Of a stretch of DNA of 43,945 bases, positions 7,899 to 16,200 are shown piece after piece. Origin of the DNA: CBFGTV01 sp965652145. Lineage in GTDB: Bacteria > Bacillota > Clostridia > Peptostreptococcales > Natronincolaceae. Below the pieces are notes generated by a model. It saw only the letters and a list, made by a program, of their open reading frames with translations. It had not been told where the DNA came from and did no database searches. Numbering within the stretch: the stretch's first letter is position 1; every line of letters starts with the position of its first letter. Position numbers and translations under genes: made by a program. The stretch spans positions 1 through 43,945 of the forward strand of contig CBFGTV010000026.1 in NCBI GenBank assembly GCA_965652145.1. Reading direction: 5' to 3'.

Positions 7899-8279
7899 AT
7901 GGCTACAAAGCTATTTAAACTTGTTATGAGTGCTGTTACCTCAACTGACACCGATATTAATCCCGAGGTGGAAAAATATTTTTATGATTTTGACGATGCC
8001 GACAGGGTCGGCAATACCATTACCATTCCAGCCACAGCCTTTACCGACGATGCTGGAAACACCATGACAGGAAACCTCACCACTGTCACAACCGATAATG
8101 GCTATTATTTACTCTTTGTAAACGGCGTACTTCAGCAGTCCAGTCTGTTTACCGTCAGTGCCGGCGGCTCACAGGTTGTTATTTCCCAGGCCTCCACAGT
8201 ACCTGTTAGTGCGCCAATCACATTGGTAGTTAATAACTTTGCACCATCCTCCACCTCCACCACAACAATAACAGGTTAA
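7899..8279 (+). CDS. Small DUF4183 surface protein
   Basis: A 126-aa protein of the DUF4183 family, recognised by GYYLLFVNGVLQQSSLFTV, the hallmark aromatic-x-LFVNGVLQ strand, and the closing VPVSAPITLVVNNF. It is rich in Thr, Ser and Val and ends in a Ser/Thr tail (SSTSTTTITG), a plausible O-glycosylation target. It has no signal peptide, which fits proteins assembled onto a spore from the mother cell better than a secreted S-layer protein. The ATG at 7899 has AAAGGAGGG upstream. It converges on the 14-kb glycosylation operon; a related large protein lies at its far end. The family call is strong; spore location and glycosylation are inference. Confidence 0.85.
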   Translation: MATKLFKLVMSAVTSTDTDINPEVEKYFYDFDDADRVGNTITIPATAFTDDAGNTMTGNLTTVTTDNGYYLLFVNGVLQQSSLFTVSAGGSQVVISQASTVPVSAPITLVVNNFAPSSTSTTTITG

Positions 8280-8286
8280 CTATTCA

Positions 8287-8312
8287 TCAGGATGTGCATC
8301 AGCACATCCTGA
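8287..8312. terminator. Shared hairpin between convergent genes
   Basis: Perfect 11-bp stem: TCAGGATGTGC at 8287-8297 and GCACATCCTGA at 8302-8312, with an ATCA loop. The loop contains the stop codon of the minus-strand glycosyltransferase gene. There is no clear T run on either side, so it may act as a bidirectional terminator or as an mRNA 3'-end stabiliser. Confidence 0.6.
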
Positions 8313-10836
8313 AATTATATATCTTATTCAACCGTTTCTTTTCCAGCTCAATCAGCTCGCTATCGGGATATTGGCAATATCCCTTATTCAGTATTTTAAT
8401 CGCCTTGCTGATACCAAGATATAAAAAAACAGGAATCACTTCAGGCCACCGGGCACATTGTAATAAATAATGGGTGGCTTCTTCTGTCCTTTCAAGGAAC
8501 CACAGACAAGTGGCAACATAGCCAGCATTGATGATCTGTAGACCCTGACTTTTTTCCAATTGAAGAAAACAACTTAACGCCCCGTCAAATTCCTGATTTT
8601 TAAAATGAATTGCCCCCCTAATATAGGCGATAAAATCCTCTTTACAGGTAAAATAGCTTCCTTCCTGAACCCAGGGAAGCGCTTCCAGTATATCTGGCTT
8701 TTTTCGATACAATTCCTCTATTTTCTCTAATAGCTTTTCATTTAACGGCTCCCATTGTAGGCCCCGTATATAGGCCGTTAGGGCCTGCCTTTCCCTGCGG
8801 TTTTCTTCATAATATACTGCAATTTTATAATGAATCGTGCCGGGATTAAATCCTTCCGCCTGGGTTGACTTAAGGCCTTTTTCCCCGGTCAAGCCCTGGT
8901 AAAATTTCTTTAAATTTCTGTTACTGCTTCTATCCATTGAACCCCGCTTGTCATTCCATTGTACTCCTCTTGACCATTCAGGAAAGCTTTGACAAAGCCA
9001 ATCCTGAAGCTGCCCTTCGATTGCCAGGGCTGCCAAAACAGGTTCCAAAGGGCCCTGGGGCTTAACAGCACCCAGCTTTGAAATTGATTGGGCCAGAGCT
9101 GTATTACCTGAGCGTATAAATTTCCCGATGACTACTTCTTTAAACTGAAGCTGTTGGGCAGCATTGTCAATGGACAAAAAAATATTCTTCAAAGCCTCAT
9201 AGTCCTCTACCTGGGCCCAGGCCTCTACCAATACCAAAGGTTCCTTTCCATTCATCTTTAACAGGGGCAAAAGCAGCAATCTGGCCTTTTCTACCTTCTG
9301 CAGCCATAAAAAGTTTTCCATAATACTTCTCAGGCTTTCATATTGATCTAACTCTAATTCCCCATTGGCTTCGCCGACCAAAAGCAGCCTGTGAACCCAG
9401 TGATACAGAGATTTTTCCTTTGAATCCAGGGCCGGGTGCTGATCCATTTCCCCTAGCAGCTCCTTGGCTTTCTGCCATTGATCCCCAGCCCAATGGAGTT
9501 CAATCCGTTGTAATAAAAGCATACTAAAAAATGTGCTCCCTTTGTCAACTAGCTTTAAGCATCTTTCAGCCCTTTTTGTCTGACCCAGCATAGCATAGCA
9601 GTAAGCTTGAATACTGGCAACCTGATTTCCCTTTCCTAAAAACTGTTCCAGTCCGGAAGAATACCTTAAAAGCAAGCTATATTGCCGGAATTGAAATAAA
9701 ATATCCATTATTTTAATTACCTGCTGGGTCCTTCCCAATTCCATGGCCTTCACCAAAAGTTCCTCCAGGCCCTTGAAATTCATTAGTCTTTGGCTTAAGA
9801 GCCCAATCTTACCTAACAGAGCCTGGCTTTCCCGTCCTTGACCATAGGCCTTTAGATAATCCTCCAGCCCCCGGGCGTAATTAAGCATCTGACAATGAAG
9901 GTCCCCCAGGGTCTCTATAACTATGGTATTGGATATCTCTGGCCTTGGAATCAAATAATTGGCCTGCCCTCTAATTTCCAAAGCCCTTTTCAAATCTTCA
10001 AGGGCCTCCTGAAGCTGACCTGACTGCCTGCGGCCTTCCCCCCGAAGGACATAAAGGTCCAGATAAAATGGAAAATGGCCTATTCCTTCGGTGGCCACGA
10101 CTATGGCTTCATGGTACCTTTTTAGGGTGAGATAGACCCAGCAGAGGCATTTATACAGGTGAGGTGCGAATAAATAATCCAAATTTACCAGCCCACAGGC
10201 TTTATGAAGGTATGGGAGACTGGCTTCATATTGCTGCTCATTGATACACCTGACTCCATACTGATATTGAAAAAAGCTGTCTTCTTGATATTCCTGGGTT
10301 TTATCTAAGGGGTAATTTCCGATGGTGGTTAAATAAAATTTTTCTTGTTGTATAACGCTGATCTTCAAGGCTCTGACATTGCTTAACACCTCGTCGTCAA
10401 TTCGCCCAAGGCAGTTAAATTGATATTCCTGCCGATTACGAATTAAACGAAGCCCTTGAAGGGCCGTTAGAATAGGCATCTTACTAAAATGAGGCACCAA
10501 GTGAAGCAGATACCCCTCTGCATTGGGATTTTTCAAATGGATCAAAAGCTGCTCTAGCTCCTTTTGGGAAATTGATTCGCTTCCATAGAGAAATAGCACC
10601 CATCGGCCCCTGGCCAGACTCAAGGCCAGATTTTTTGCATGGCTTTCATAGGTATTCCCTTCCAACGAATAGAGCCTGGCCCCTGCTTCCCTGGCCAGGG
10701 AAGGGGTTTGGTCCTTGGAAGCAAAATCCATCACCAGGATTTCCCCCACCAAGGGCTTCATTAATTTCAGGGTGTGGGGAAGCATTTTTTCATGATCCTT
10801 TGTGAGGATACAGAGGGTTAGCTGATTTTTTTCCAT
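8299..10836 (-). CDS. Glycosyltransferase family 2-like protein with a long TPR region
   Basis: An 845-aa protein, last gene of the legionaminic acid operon. Residues 1-110 look like a GT2 N-terminal domain (LTLCILTKDHEKMLPHTL, then EILVMDFASKDQTPSLAREAGA). The rest is helical TPR-type repeats, such as YEASLPYLHKACGLVNLDYL and LQEALEDLKRALEI. GT2-TPR proteins of this design are common near surface-glycoprotein genes in Firmicutes. Oddly, the place where the family has a DADE-type metal site (after GRWVLFL) reads YGSES here, so catalysis is in doubt. It may bind acceptors or help Maf instead. The ATG at 10836 has GGAGG about 11 nt upstream. The stop lies inside a hairpin. Confidence 0.78.
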   Translation of the reverse strand: MEKNQLTLCILTKDHEKMLPHTLKLMKPLVGEILVMDFASKDQTPSLAREAGARLYSLEGNTYESHAKNLALSLARGRWVLFLYGSESISQKELEQLLIHLKNPNAEGYLLHLVPHFSKMPILTALQGLRLIRNRQEYQFNCLGRIDDEVLSNVRALKISVIQQEKFYLTTIGNYPLDKTQEYQEDSFFQYQYGVRCINEQQYEASLPYLHKACGLVNLDYLFAPHLYKCLCWVYLTLKRYHEAIVVATEGIGHFPFYLDLYVLRGEGRRQSGQLQEALEDLKRALEIRGQANYLIPRPEISNTIVIETLGDLHCQMLNYARGLEDYLKAYGQGRESQALLGKIGLLSQRLMNFKGLEELLVKAMELGRTQQVIKIMDILFQFRQYSLLLRYSSGLEQFLGKGNQVASIQAYCYAMLGQTKRAERCLKLVDKGSTFFSMLLLQRIELHWAGDQWQKAKELLGEMDQHPALDSKEKSLYHWVHRLLLVGEANGELELDQYESLRSIMENFLWLQKVEKARLLLLPLLKMNGKEPLVLVEAWAQVEDYEALKNIFLSIDNAAQQLQFKEVVIGKFIRSGNTALAQSISKLGAVKPQGPLEPVLAALAIEGQLQDWLCQSFPEWSRGVQWNDKRGSMDRSSNRNLKKFYQGLTGEKGLKSTQAEGFNPGTIHYKIAVYYEENRRERQALTAYIRGLQWEPLNEKLLEKIEELYRKKPDILEALPWVQEGSYFTCKEDFIAYIRGAIHFKNQEFDGALSCFLQLEKSQGLQIINAGYVATCLWFLERTEEATHYLLQCARWPEVIPVFLYLGISKAIKILNKGYCQYPDSELIELEKKRLNKIYNFRMC

Positions 10837-10855
10837 CGTAATTGCTTCCTCCCTT

Positions 10856-11203
10856 CTAAGGCTGCCCCAGGGTGGTATAAATTTCCTCTGCGGCCTTATA
10901 CTGCCCCAGCTGGTAATGGCAATCCCCCAGCTTTTCTTTAATCTCTCTGCTTTCTGCCTGGGCTAAATAGTTTTCATAGAGCTGAAGGGCCCTGGCTGTT
11001 TTACCCAGTCGGCATAAAACCTCACCGTAATGGAGGATAAGGGGATGATAATAAGCATTCAACCGATAGGCCCTTTCAAAATATAATTCGCTATTTTCCC
11101 AGTCCTCTAGCTCAAGAAGGCAGATGCCAATTTCAACCAACAGCTCAGCTGTTTCAGGAGCCTTAATCAATTGATCCAGCTTGCGCTGAAGCACTTCACT
11201 CAT
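10856..11203 (-). CDS. Small TPR protein
   Basis: A 115-aa all-helical protein with about three TPR units: ELLVEIGICLLELEDWENSE, then YHPLILHYGEVLCRLGKTA, then REIKEKLGDCHYQLGQYKAA. TPRs mediate protein-protein contacts. Its start overlaps the end of maf by 8 nt, and it ends 19 nt before the GT2/TPR gene, so all three are translated from one message. It probably scaffolds the glycosyltransferases or binds the acceptor protein. I cannot assign a more precise role. Confidence 0.7.
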   Translation of the reverse strand: MSEVLQRKLDQLIKAPETAELLVEIGICLLELEDWENSELYFERAYRLNAYYHPLILHYGEVLCRLGKTARALQLYENYLAQAESREIKEKLGDCHYQLGQYKAAEEIYTTLGQP

Positions 11204-13112
11204 TTTCAGTCTGCCCCCCTTCTCCGCCGGTATTCAAGACCTCCAGCAATTGTCTGATATTGGCCTGGGCATCCTCCAAGTGAACCGATACACTCTGGCA
11301 TACCACATTGAGATGCTGAAAAAAATCATGCTGAATACCAAATATCTCTGTAATTTTCTCTGGTGTATCCAACAAGCCCTGGCGATTCATTAAGTGATAA
11401 TAGATAAAAATTACCTGCTGACAAAAGCAGCGAACCAAGTCATCCTTAATAAATAATTGATAGGCCGCTATATTATTCTGATAGGCCCCCTCCAAAATAG
11501 GCCGATATTTTTCCTGGTCCTGTTCCCTGGAAAGGACCATCATTTTTCTACAGGTGAGCTTTCCCTTGCTCGCCCTCTGGCTAAGGCTTCGGAACAATCT
11601 GGCATAGCTTTCGATACTCTCAAGCAAAGCCATAAGCCTCGGTATTCTTTCAGAAACAGACAACCGGGCCCTATGGTCTAAAATCAACTGATGCACCGGC
11701 CTTTCGATTGTATCCTTACAGTAGCCTTCAATTACCTGCTTTAAGGATTGCCGTTGGGCTCCCTTTATTTTAGCCCCTCCCTCGGTGGCATTGATAATGG
11801 TCTTATGGGAATGAGTGGCGATTTTTCCCTCCAGCCCCTGCTTAAAGTCAACCCAAAGCTGATTAGAGGCAACCTGCTGCTCCTCATTTCCCTCTACATA
11901 AACCACAGGCTTAGCCTCTAAAATCTCCCTGGCCCGTTTCCCTTCCTCCTGTAAATAAAGGGCATCCTTGCTATGGGTCACCCCCTCAGGCCCATAGGCA
12001 TAGTCCTGACCTACAAACACAATGGGGTCAGCCCCCAAATAAACCGCCAGCTCCAGGGCCAGGTGGGAAACATTGGCTCCTGCCTCCAGGGCACTGCCAT
12101 CTCCTATAAACCTGTTTAACCACTCATTGATGGCCTCCTGTCTGCGAAAAAGGGGAATTTTTGCCCCGGGAAAGGCTGGATAAACCTGCCTGTCAACCAA
12201 GCCTAGGCAAAGCAGCGCCATGTCCTGGGGATAGTCAACATTTTTAAAATGATATTCATAGGTATATTTGGTTCGTTCAATGATGGTGAGAATATGGGGC
12301 TTGATTCCGTTTCTTAACAGGGGAATAATGGCCGATTCCGTTGATATAATCAAGCCTCTATCCTGTATTTTCTTTAAGTCCTCAAGGCCTTTGTCCAGGG
12401 AAGGGCCGTTGCCGATAATAAAGGCCGGTATATTTTGATATTGGTCTTTAAGGCAGCTTAAATAAGGATTGGTTAAGATTTCTTTGAGATTGGCTAAAAG
12501 ATTGTGCAGACCAATTAAATTGTCTAAATGATCATTACCGATATAGAATACATAGAGTCCCAACTGAGAGAATACATACTGGTGAATCTTCATATACTGC
12601 TCCTTCCAGTTTCTCTGGGCCAAGGGAGTAAAGTACAGGGCAGGGGCCGTACAGTTGGCAAAGACTATACTAAAGAACAATTGATCGAAGGCCTTTGAGA
12701 AATCCGTTATATCTCCCACTAGAAAAACAATTTTTTGGGTGCTGATAATGGCCTCCATATCAAAATAGTGGAGCATAGCAGCGAAGAGGTATAAATTTTC
12801 CTCAAAGACAATGACCAGGGTATGGGCCTGCTTTCGCTTAAACACCTCCGATAGATGATAACCAAAGCCGCTCCCATACATAAATACAGCACCCTTACCC
12901 TCTATGGGTACGTTATCACACCAGATACCGGCCTCCTGCCAGGGGTCGGTGCCAGTAATCTGAAAGCTATGATCTCCTTCACAATAGTGGCCTATGGGGT
13001 ACCCATCGGGAGAATAGGTGACTTTAATTCGTTCCCATAGCACCGTTTCATCTACCTTCTCTAAAATATCCTTTATCCAGGGATTTAGAAGCATCAGGTT
13101 TTTTTTGTACAT
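11196..13112 (-). CDS. Maf-type (motility-associated factor) glycosyltransferase
   Basis: A 638-aa protein of the Maf/DUF115 family, whose studied members transfer nonulosonic acids (pseudaminic or legionaminic acid) onto Ser/Thr of flagellins in the cytoplasm. The core is clear at residues about 235-400: NIPAFIIGNGPSLDKGLEDL, GLIISTESAIIPLLRNGIKP, then LELAVYLGADPIVFVGQDYA. I start at ATG 13112 (MYKKNLMLLNPWIKDIL), typical of the family, although the binding site there is weak; GTG 13154 inside the preceding gene is an alternative. It follows a full set of CMP-legionaminic acid genes, the expected donor pathway. No flagellin gene is in the window, so the acceptor is open; the flanking DUF4183 proteins are candidates. 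Confidence 0.88.
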   Translation of the reverse strand: MYKKNLMLLNPWIKDILEKVDETVLWERIKVTYSPDGYPIGHYCEGDHSFQITGTDPWQEAGIWCDNVPIEGKGAVFMYGSGFGYHLSEVFKRKQAHTLVIVFEENLYLFAAMLHYFDMEAIISTQKIVFLVGDITDFSKAFDQLFFSIVFANCTAPALYFTPLAQRNWKEQYMKIHQYVFSQLGLYVFYIGNDHLDNLIGLHNLLANLKEILTNPYLSCLKDQYQNIPAFIIGNGPSLDKGLEDLKKIQDRGLIISTESAIIPLLRNGIKPHILTIIERTKYTYEYHFKNVDYPQDMALLCLGLVDRQVYPAFPGAKIPLFRRQEAINEWLNRFIGDGSALEAGANVSHLALELAVYLGADPIVFVGQDYAYGPEGVTHSKDALYLQEEGKRAREILEAKPVVYVEGNEEQQVASNQLWVDFKQGLEGKIATHSHKTIINATEGGAKIKGAQRQSLKQVIEGYCKDTIERPVHQLILDHRARLSVSERIPRLMALLESIESYARLFRSLSQRASKGKLTCRKMMVLSREQDQEKYRPILEGAYQNNIAAYQLFIKDDLVRCFCQQVIFIYYHLMNRQGLLDTPEKITEIFGIQHDFFQHLNVVCQSVSVHLEDAQANIRQLLEVLNTGGEGGQTENE

Positions 13113-13122
13113 ATCTCTTTTT

Positions 13123-13419
13123 TCATTCTCCCTGGCAATAATCACTGCTTTCACCCCCCATCCATTTCTCAAACAGAGGCAGAATTGTCAGCGCCAATGT
13201 ATCGGTCATGGCTGCGATATCCCTATGCTTAATGGCCCCATGAAGATCATGCAGCCCCTTTAAAAGCGCCTCCTCGTCAATATAGGGGCCCTCTGCATAA
13301 TAAATATGAATTAACAGGTTTTCCAGGTCCTCCAGGCCATTAAAAAGCTGTTGAAGACCGGTCTGATCCTGTCCCCTTTGCAGGGCATAAAGGGTTTCTT
13401 CAAGGGAATTTTTTAACAT
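13123..13419 (-). CDS. Small helical protein between ptmA and maf (second of two)
   Basis: A 98-aa soluble, acidic, all-helical protein of no family I recognise (LEETLYALQRGQDQTGLQQL, then GLEDLENLLIHIYYAEG, then LALTILPLFEKWMGG). The start is a choice: ATG 13419 follows the upstream stop directly (TAAGATG) with AAGGGG before it, while ATG 13446 has a GGGGGG tract but overlaps the upstream gene by 26 nt. It ends 10 nt before maf. The size, charge and helical make-up resemble flagellar or secretion chaperones, so an acceptor-delivery role is possible, but that is speculation. Confidence 0.6.
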   Translation of the reverse strand: MLKNSLEETLYALQRGQDQTGLQQLFNGLEDLENLLIHIYYAEGPYIDEEALLKGLHDLHGAIKHRDIAAMTDTLALTILPLFEKWMGGESSDYCQGE

Positions 13420-13420
13420 C

Positions 13421-13750
13421 TTACCCCTTCTTTTCAATGGTTCCATCATGATCCCCCCTGTCTTCACCGTAATCAGCCAGCTCCCTCCAAGCATGTTGCT
13501 GATAAGCATCCAGGTTTTTGAGGGTATAGTATACCGTGGCCTGAATTCTTGCTTCAAAAAAACTGATGGCATGCTGCTGTTTTTCTTGCTCCCTTTGGGT
13601 AATGAAGAAGGCCTCCAGCCCTCGGGCTTCTTTTTTAATTTCATGAAGCAGCCCTCTCATTTCAGAAAGATAACAGGCGTATCTGACCAACCTATTTTTT
13701 TGATCTCTTTGATTGACTTCAAGGGCCACAGCCTTATCACTATTTTCCAT
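13421..13750 (-). CDS. Small helical protein between ptmA and maf (first of two)
   Basis: A 109-aa soluble protein predicted almost wholly helical, with a charged coiled-coil-like centre (LHEIKKEARGLEAFFITQRE) and a C-terminal LKNLDAYQQHAWRELADY. I recognise no family. The ATG at 13750 has AAAGGGGG 7 nt upstream. It begins 15 nt after ptmA stops and runs directly into the next small gene. Placement between sugar synthesis and the transferase suggests an adaptor or chaperone for the glycosylated protein. This is context only. Confidence 0.6.
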   Translation of the reverse strand: MENSDKAVALEVNQRDQKNRLVRYACYLSEMRGLLHEIKKEARGLEAFFITQREQEKQQHAISFFEARIQATVYYTLKNLDAYQQHAWRELADYGEDRGDHDGTIEKKG

Positions 13751-13765
13751 AGATATCCCCCTTTA

Positions 13766-14593
13766 CTACCAGGCGCTTAGCCCTCCATCCACTATGATAT
13801 TTTGACCCGTTACATAGCTTGAGGCATCTGAGGCCAGATAAATTAATGCTGCCACCATCTCCTGGGGCTGCCCCATTCTACCCAGGGGAACCCTGCTGCC
13901 ATAATTTTTTATAAATAATTGATTTTGTCCGCTTTCATTCCCCCCTGGCGTCAAGGTATTGACCCTTATTTTTTCTGCTGCCCAATAGGTGGCCAAATAT
14001 CGGCTCAATCCAATTACCCCGGCCTTCGAGGCGGCATATACGGCCGGCGTATTGATCTTTTGGTTTAAATAACTGGCTCCCTCATAGATTCTCTGATCAG
14101 GCCCCAATATTCCATAAATTGAAGCCGTCTGGACAATACTGCCCCCCTTTCCCTGTCTTACCATTTGGGCCCCTATGGCCTGGGCTGTTAAGAACATCCC
14201 CTCTAGGTTGACAGCCATAATCTGACGCCATTGATCCAGGGAATATTCTTCAAAGGGGGCAAAAAAAGCATTTAAATCGGCTGATTTACTGGCGGCATTA
14301 TTATGTAATACATTAATCTCTCCAAAGGTATCCAGCACCTGCTCCACCATTCGGTCTACTGCTTTCTTAGAAGAGACATCACAGCCAATTCCCAGGGCTT
14401 GCCCTCCATAGGCTTCCCCCAGGTCTTTGGCAAAGGCCTCGGCATCCTGACTGCTTAAATCTACCACCACCACATTGGCACCAAACTCCGCCAAACCGGC
14501 ACAAAAAACCCTGCCCAATATTCCCAAGCCGCCGGTCACGATGGCAGTTTTATTATCTAATCTGAATAGATCCTGATAATGGGTACTACTCAA
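13766..14593 (-). CDS. ptmA: SDR oxidoreductase PtmA
   Basis: A 275-aa classical short-chain dehydrogenase. The NAD(P) loop is TGGLGILGRVF near residue 20, followed by NNAAS. The catalytic region has a serine in VQTASIYGILG and the YAASK tyrosine-lysine pair, and it ends in VTGQNIIVDGGLSAW. PtmA of the Campylobacter jejuni flagellin-modification locus is the nearest role; there PtmA and PtmF act early, in supplying the amino-sugar precursor for GDP-linked legionaminic acid intermediates. Translation begins at TTG 14593, with GAGGGG 8 nt upstream, overlapping legF by 8 nt. The SDR family is certain; the PtmA name rests on gene order. Confidence 0.82.
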   Translation of the reverse strand: MSSTHYQDLFRLDNKTAIVTGGLGILGRVFCAGLAEFGANVVVVDLSSQDAEAFAKDLGEAYGGQALGIGCDVSSKKAVDRMVEQVLDTFGEINVLHNNAASKSADLNAFFAPFEEYSLDQWRQIMAVNLEGMFLTAQAIGAQMVRQGKGGSIVQTASIYGILGPDQRIYEGASYLNQKINTPAVYAASKAGVIGLSRYLATYWAAEKIRVNTLTPGGNESGQNQLFIKNYGSRVPLGRMGQPQEMVAALIYLASDASSYVTGQNIIVDGGLSAW

Positions 14594-15296
14594 TACTATA
14601 TCCCCTCTCCCTCATTAAATATGCCACCAGTTTAAAATCTAGGGCACTGTCGATATCAATTGACCTTTCCGCCGGCATGATATAAAGCCTGGTATCATCA
14701 AAAAAGATTCCATTTCCCCTTAACAGAGCCTCCCGTTGCCAGGCGTAGATAGAAGCATTCAAATCATAACAGATGGGGCTTTCCTGACGGCAGGCCAAGG
14801 GCCTTGATAAAGGCTTCGACAGCTTTATCCTGCCTGCCTCATCCAGCTCCACCATGTTGAAATAGGGGGAGCGTCTGGAGGGGGTTCCGCTGATAACATT
14901 GGAGGCTCCGCTGTTTTCCAGTAGCTCAAGAACCCCAACAATATCCGATACCAGCCTCAGGGGGGCGGTGGCATCTAAATCCACCACCACATCAAAGGTT
15001 TTTTCCGTCAGCTCCTCAGCCCGCTGTAGTGCATGCTGAATAACTGGAATTTTAGGGGCTTCATCGGTGGCCAGGGAGGCAGGCCTTTTAATGAGACAGC
15101 TGACACCCCAATTCCTGGCCTGCGCTAAAATATCTTCACTGTCGCTGCTTATGGCTATTTCCTGAAATAAACCGGTGGCCCTGGCCTGTAGAATACTATA
15201 GGCCATCAAGGGCTTTCCCCCCAGCATCCGGGTATTTTTACCGGCAAGTCCCTTGGAGCCTGCCCGTACACAGATGGTACACAACCTATTTTCCAA
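14586..15296 (-). CDS. legF: CMP-legionaminic acid synthetase (acylneuraminate cytidylyltransferase)
   Basis: A 236-aa enzyme that joins CMP from CTP to the nonulosonic acid, giving the donor used by the transferase. The nucleotide-binding motif is CVRAGSKGLAGKNTRMLGGK at the N-terminus, with ISSDSEDILAQA and VVDLDATAPLR further on, all typical of NeuA/PtmB/LegF proteins. It begins at TTG 15296 with AGGAAGGGGG 8 nt upstream, overlaps ptmF by 11 nt and overlaps ptmA by 8 nt. Sialic or pseudaminic acid cannot be excluded from this protein alone; the legB/legC/legG set with ptmE points to legionaminic acid. Confidence 0.9.
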   Translation of the reverse strand: MENRLCTICVRAGSKGLAGKNTRMLGGKPLMAYSILQARATGLFQEIAISSDSEDILAQARNWGVSCLIKRPASLATDEAPKIPVIQHALQRAEELTEKTFDVVVDLDATAPLRLVSDIVGVLELLENSGASNVISGTPSRRSPYFNMVELDEAGRIKLSKPLSRPLACRQESPICYDLNASIYAWQREALLRGNGIFFDDTRLYIMPAERSIDIDSALDFKLVAYLMRERGYSIE

Positions 15297-16200
15297 AGAC
15301 CCAGCCCCCTTCCTTTAGGGATTTTCTAGCAGCCTCAACCATTTTCAGTACAGTCAGCCCCTGCTGCCAGGTACACAGCTTGTCAAAGCTTCCCTCTAAA
15401 ATGGCCCGATGCTCCATTTCGTAGGTATCGTCCCTTTGTAATTGGTATTGAATTACTTCATCATTGATTTGAAGCCTGTGGTTGACCAAATCTGCCCTGT
15501 AGGAGTTCCCCTCTGTTAAAAGGGTCACCTCCCGTCTGGCCACAGGGTCCAGGTAGTTCATGTGAACCTGTACCATAGGGCATCCCTCCATGACCATCAT
15601 CAAGCTCCAAAGATCATCACTGTTGATTTTTAATGAGCTATACTTTCCGCCCCGGGCCACCATAGCCTGCCAGGGCCCCAGCAGCCATTCCAGATAGTCC
15701 AGCTCATGGCTTAAATCCAGCAATACGCCGCCTCCCTTGGCAGTATCCGCAGAATAGCAGCTTCGATAGTCTTGATTGGGCCGCCAATGGGGCAGATATT
15801 GCCCCACATAAACCTGGCAATAAAGGGCTCTTTCATGCCGGAGCATATCCTTCAACCCCTGTATAATGGGATGAAATCGAAGGTTGTATCCCACATAAAG
15901 GCCCTTAAGGCCATGGGAAAAGGAAGGAAAATATTGATGAAACAGCGGCTTCTCCATCAATATGATTCCTTGAAAGCCAAGGCCAATTAATTCCTGAAGG
16001 GTTTCATAATGTCTGTGGGTTTCATTGGCTATGACAATATAGTGGGGCTTTTCCTTCATAAGTGCCTCTGAAAGGGTAAAATACCTAATCGGATACGCTA
16101 CAGGCCTTTTACTGACGACAGCCACCCGATTGACCAGCCCCTGTAAAACACGTACATGTCTTTGGCCAATTGAACCATAGCCCACCACCAAACAATTCAT
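15286..16200 (-). CDS. ptmF: Gfo/Idh/MocA-type oxidoreductase PtmF
   Basis: A 304-aa oxidoreductase with the Rossmann loop VVGYGSIGQRHVRVL at residue 5, an IVIANETHRHYETLQELIG segment and the EKP motif (ILMEKPLFHQ) typical of the Gfo/Idh/MocA family. A GGGVLLDLSHELDYLEWLLG stretch marks the C-terminal sheet domain. Its place between ptmE and legF matches ptmF in the Campylobacter jejuni legionaminic acid locus, where it works with PtmA early in the route. It overlaps ptmE by 4 nt (ATGA) and legF by 11 nt. The family is firm; the substrate is inferred from context. Confidence 0.82.
   Translation of the reverse strand: MNCLVVGYGSIGQRHVRVLQGLVNRVAVVSKRPVAYPIRYFTLSEALMKEKPHYIVIANETHRHYETLQELIGLGFQGIILMEKPLFHQYFPSFSHGLKGLYVGYNLRFHPIIQGLKDMLRHERALYCQVYVGQYLPHWRPNQDYRSCYSADTAKGGGVLLDLSHELDYLEWLLGPWQAMVARGGKYSSLKINSDDLWSLMMVMEGCPMVQVHMNYLDPVARREVTLLTEGNSYRADLVNHRLQINDEVIQYQLQRDDTYEMEHRAILEGSFDKLCTWQQGLTVLKMVEAARKSLKEGGWVFGK

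Noticed and set aside
11196..13112. Calling the Maf protein a flagellin glycosyltransferase outright
   Set aside because: No flagellin, flagellar or motility gene occurs in the window, so only the family was stated.
13446..13644. 5' extension of the second small gene to 13644
   Set aside because: It lies wholly within the preceding helical gene in another frame and has no binding site; a start at 13419 or 13446 fits.
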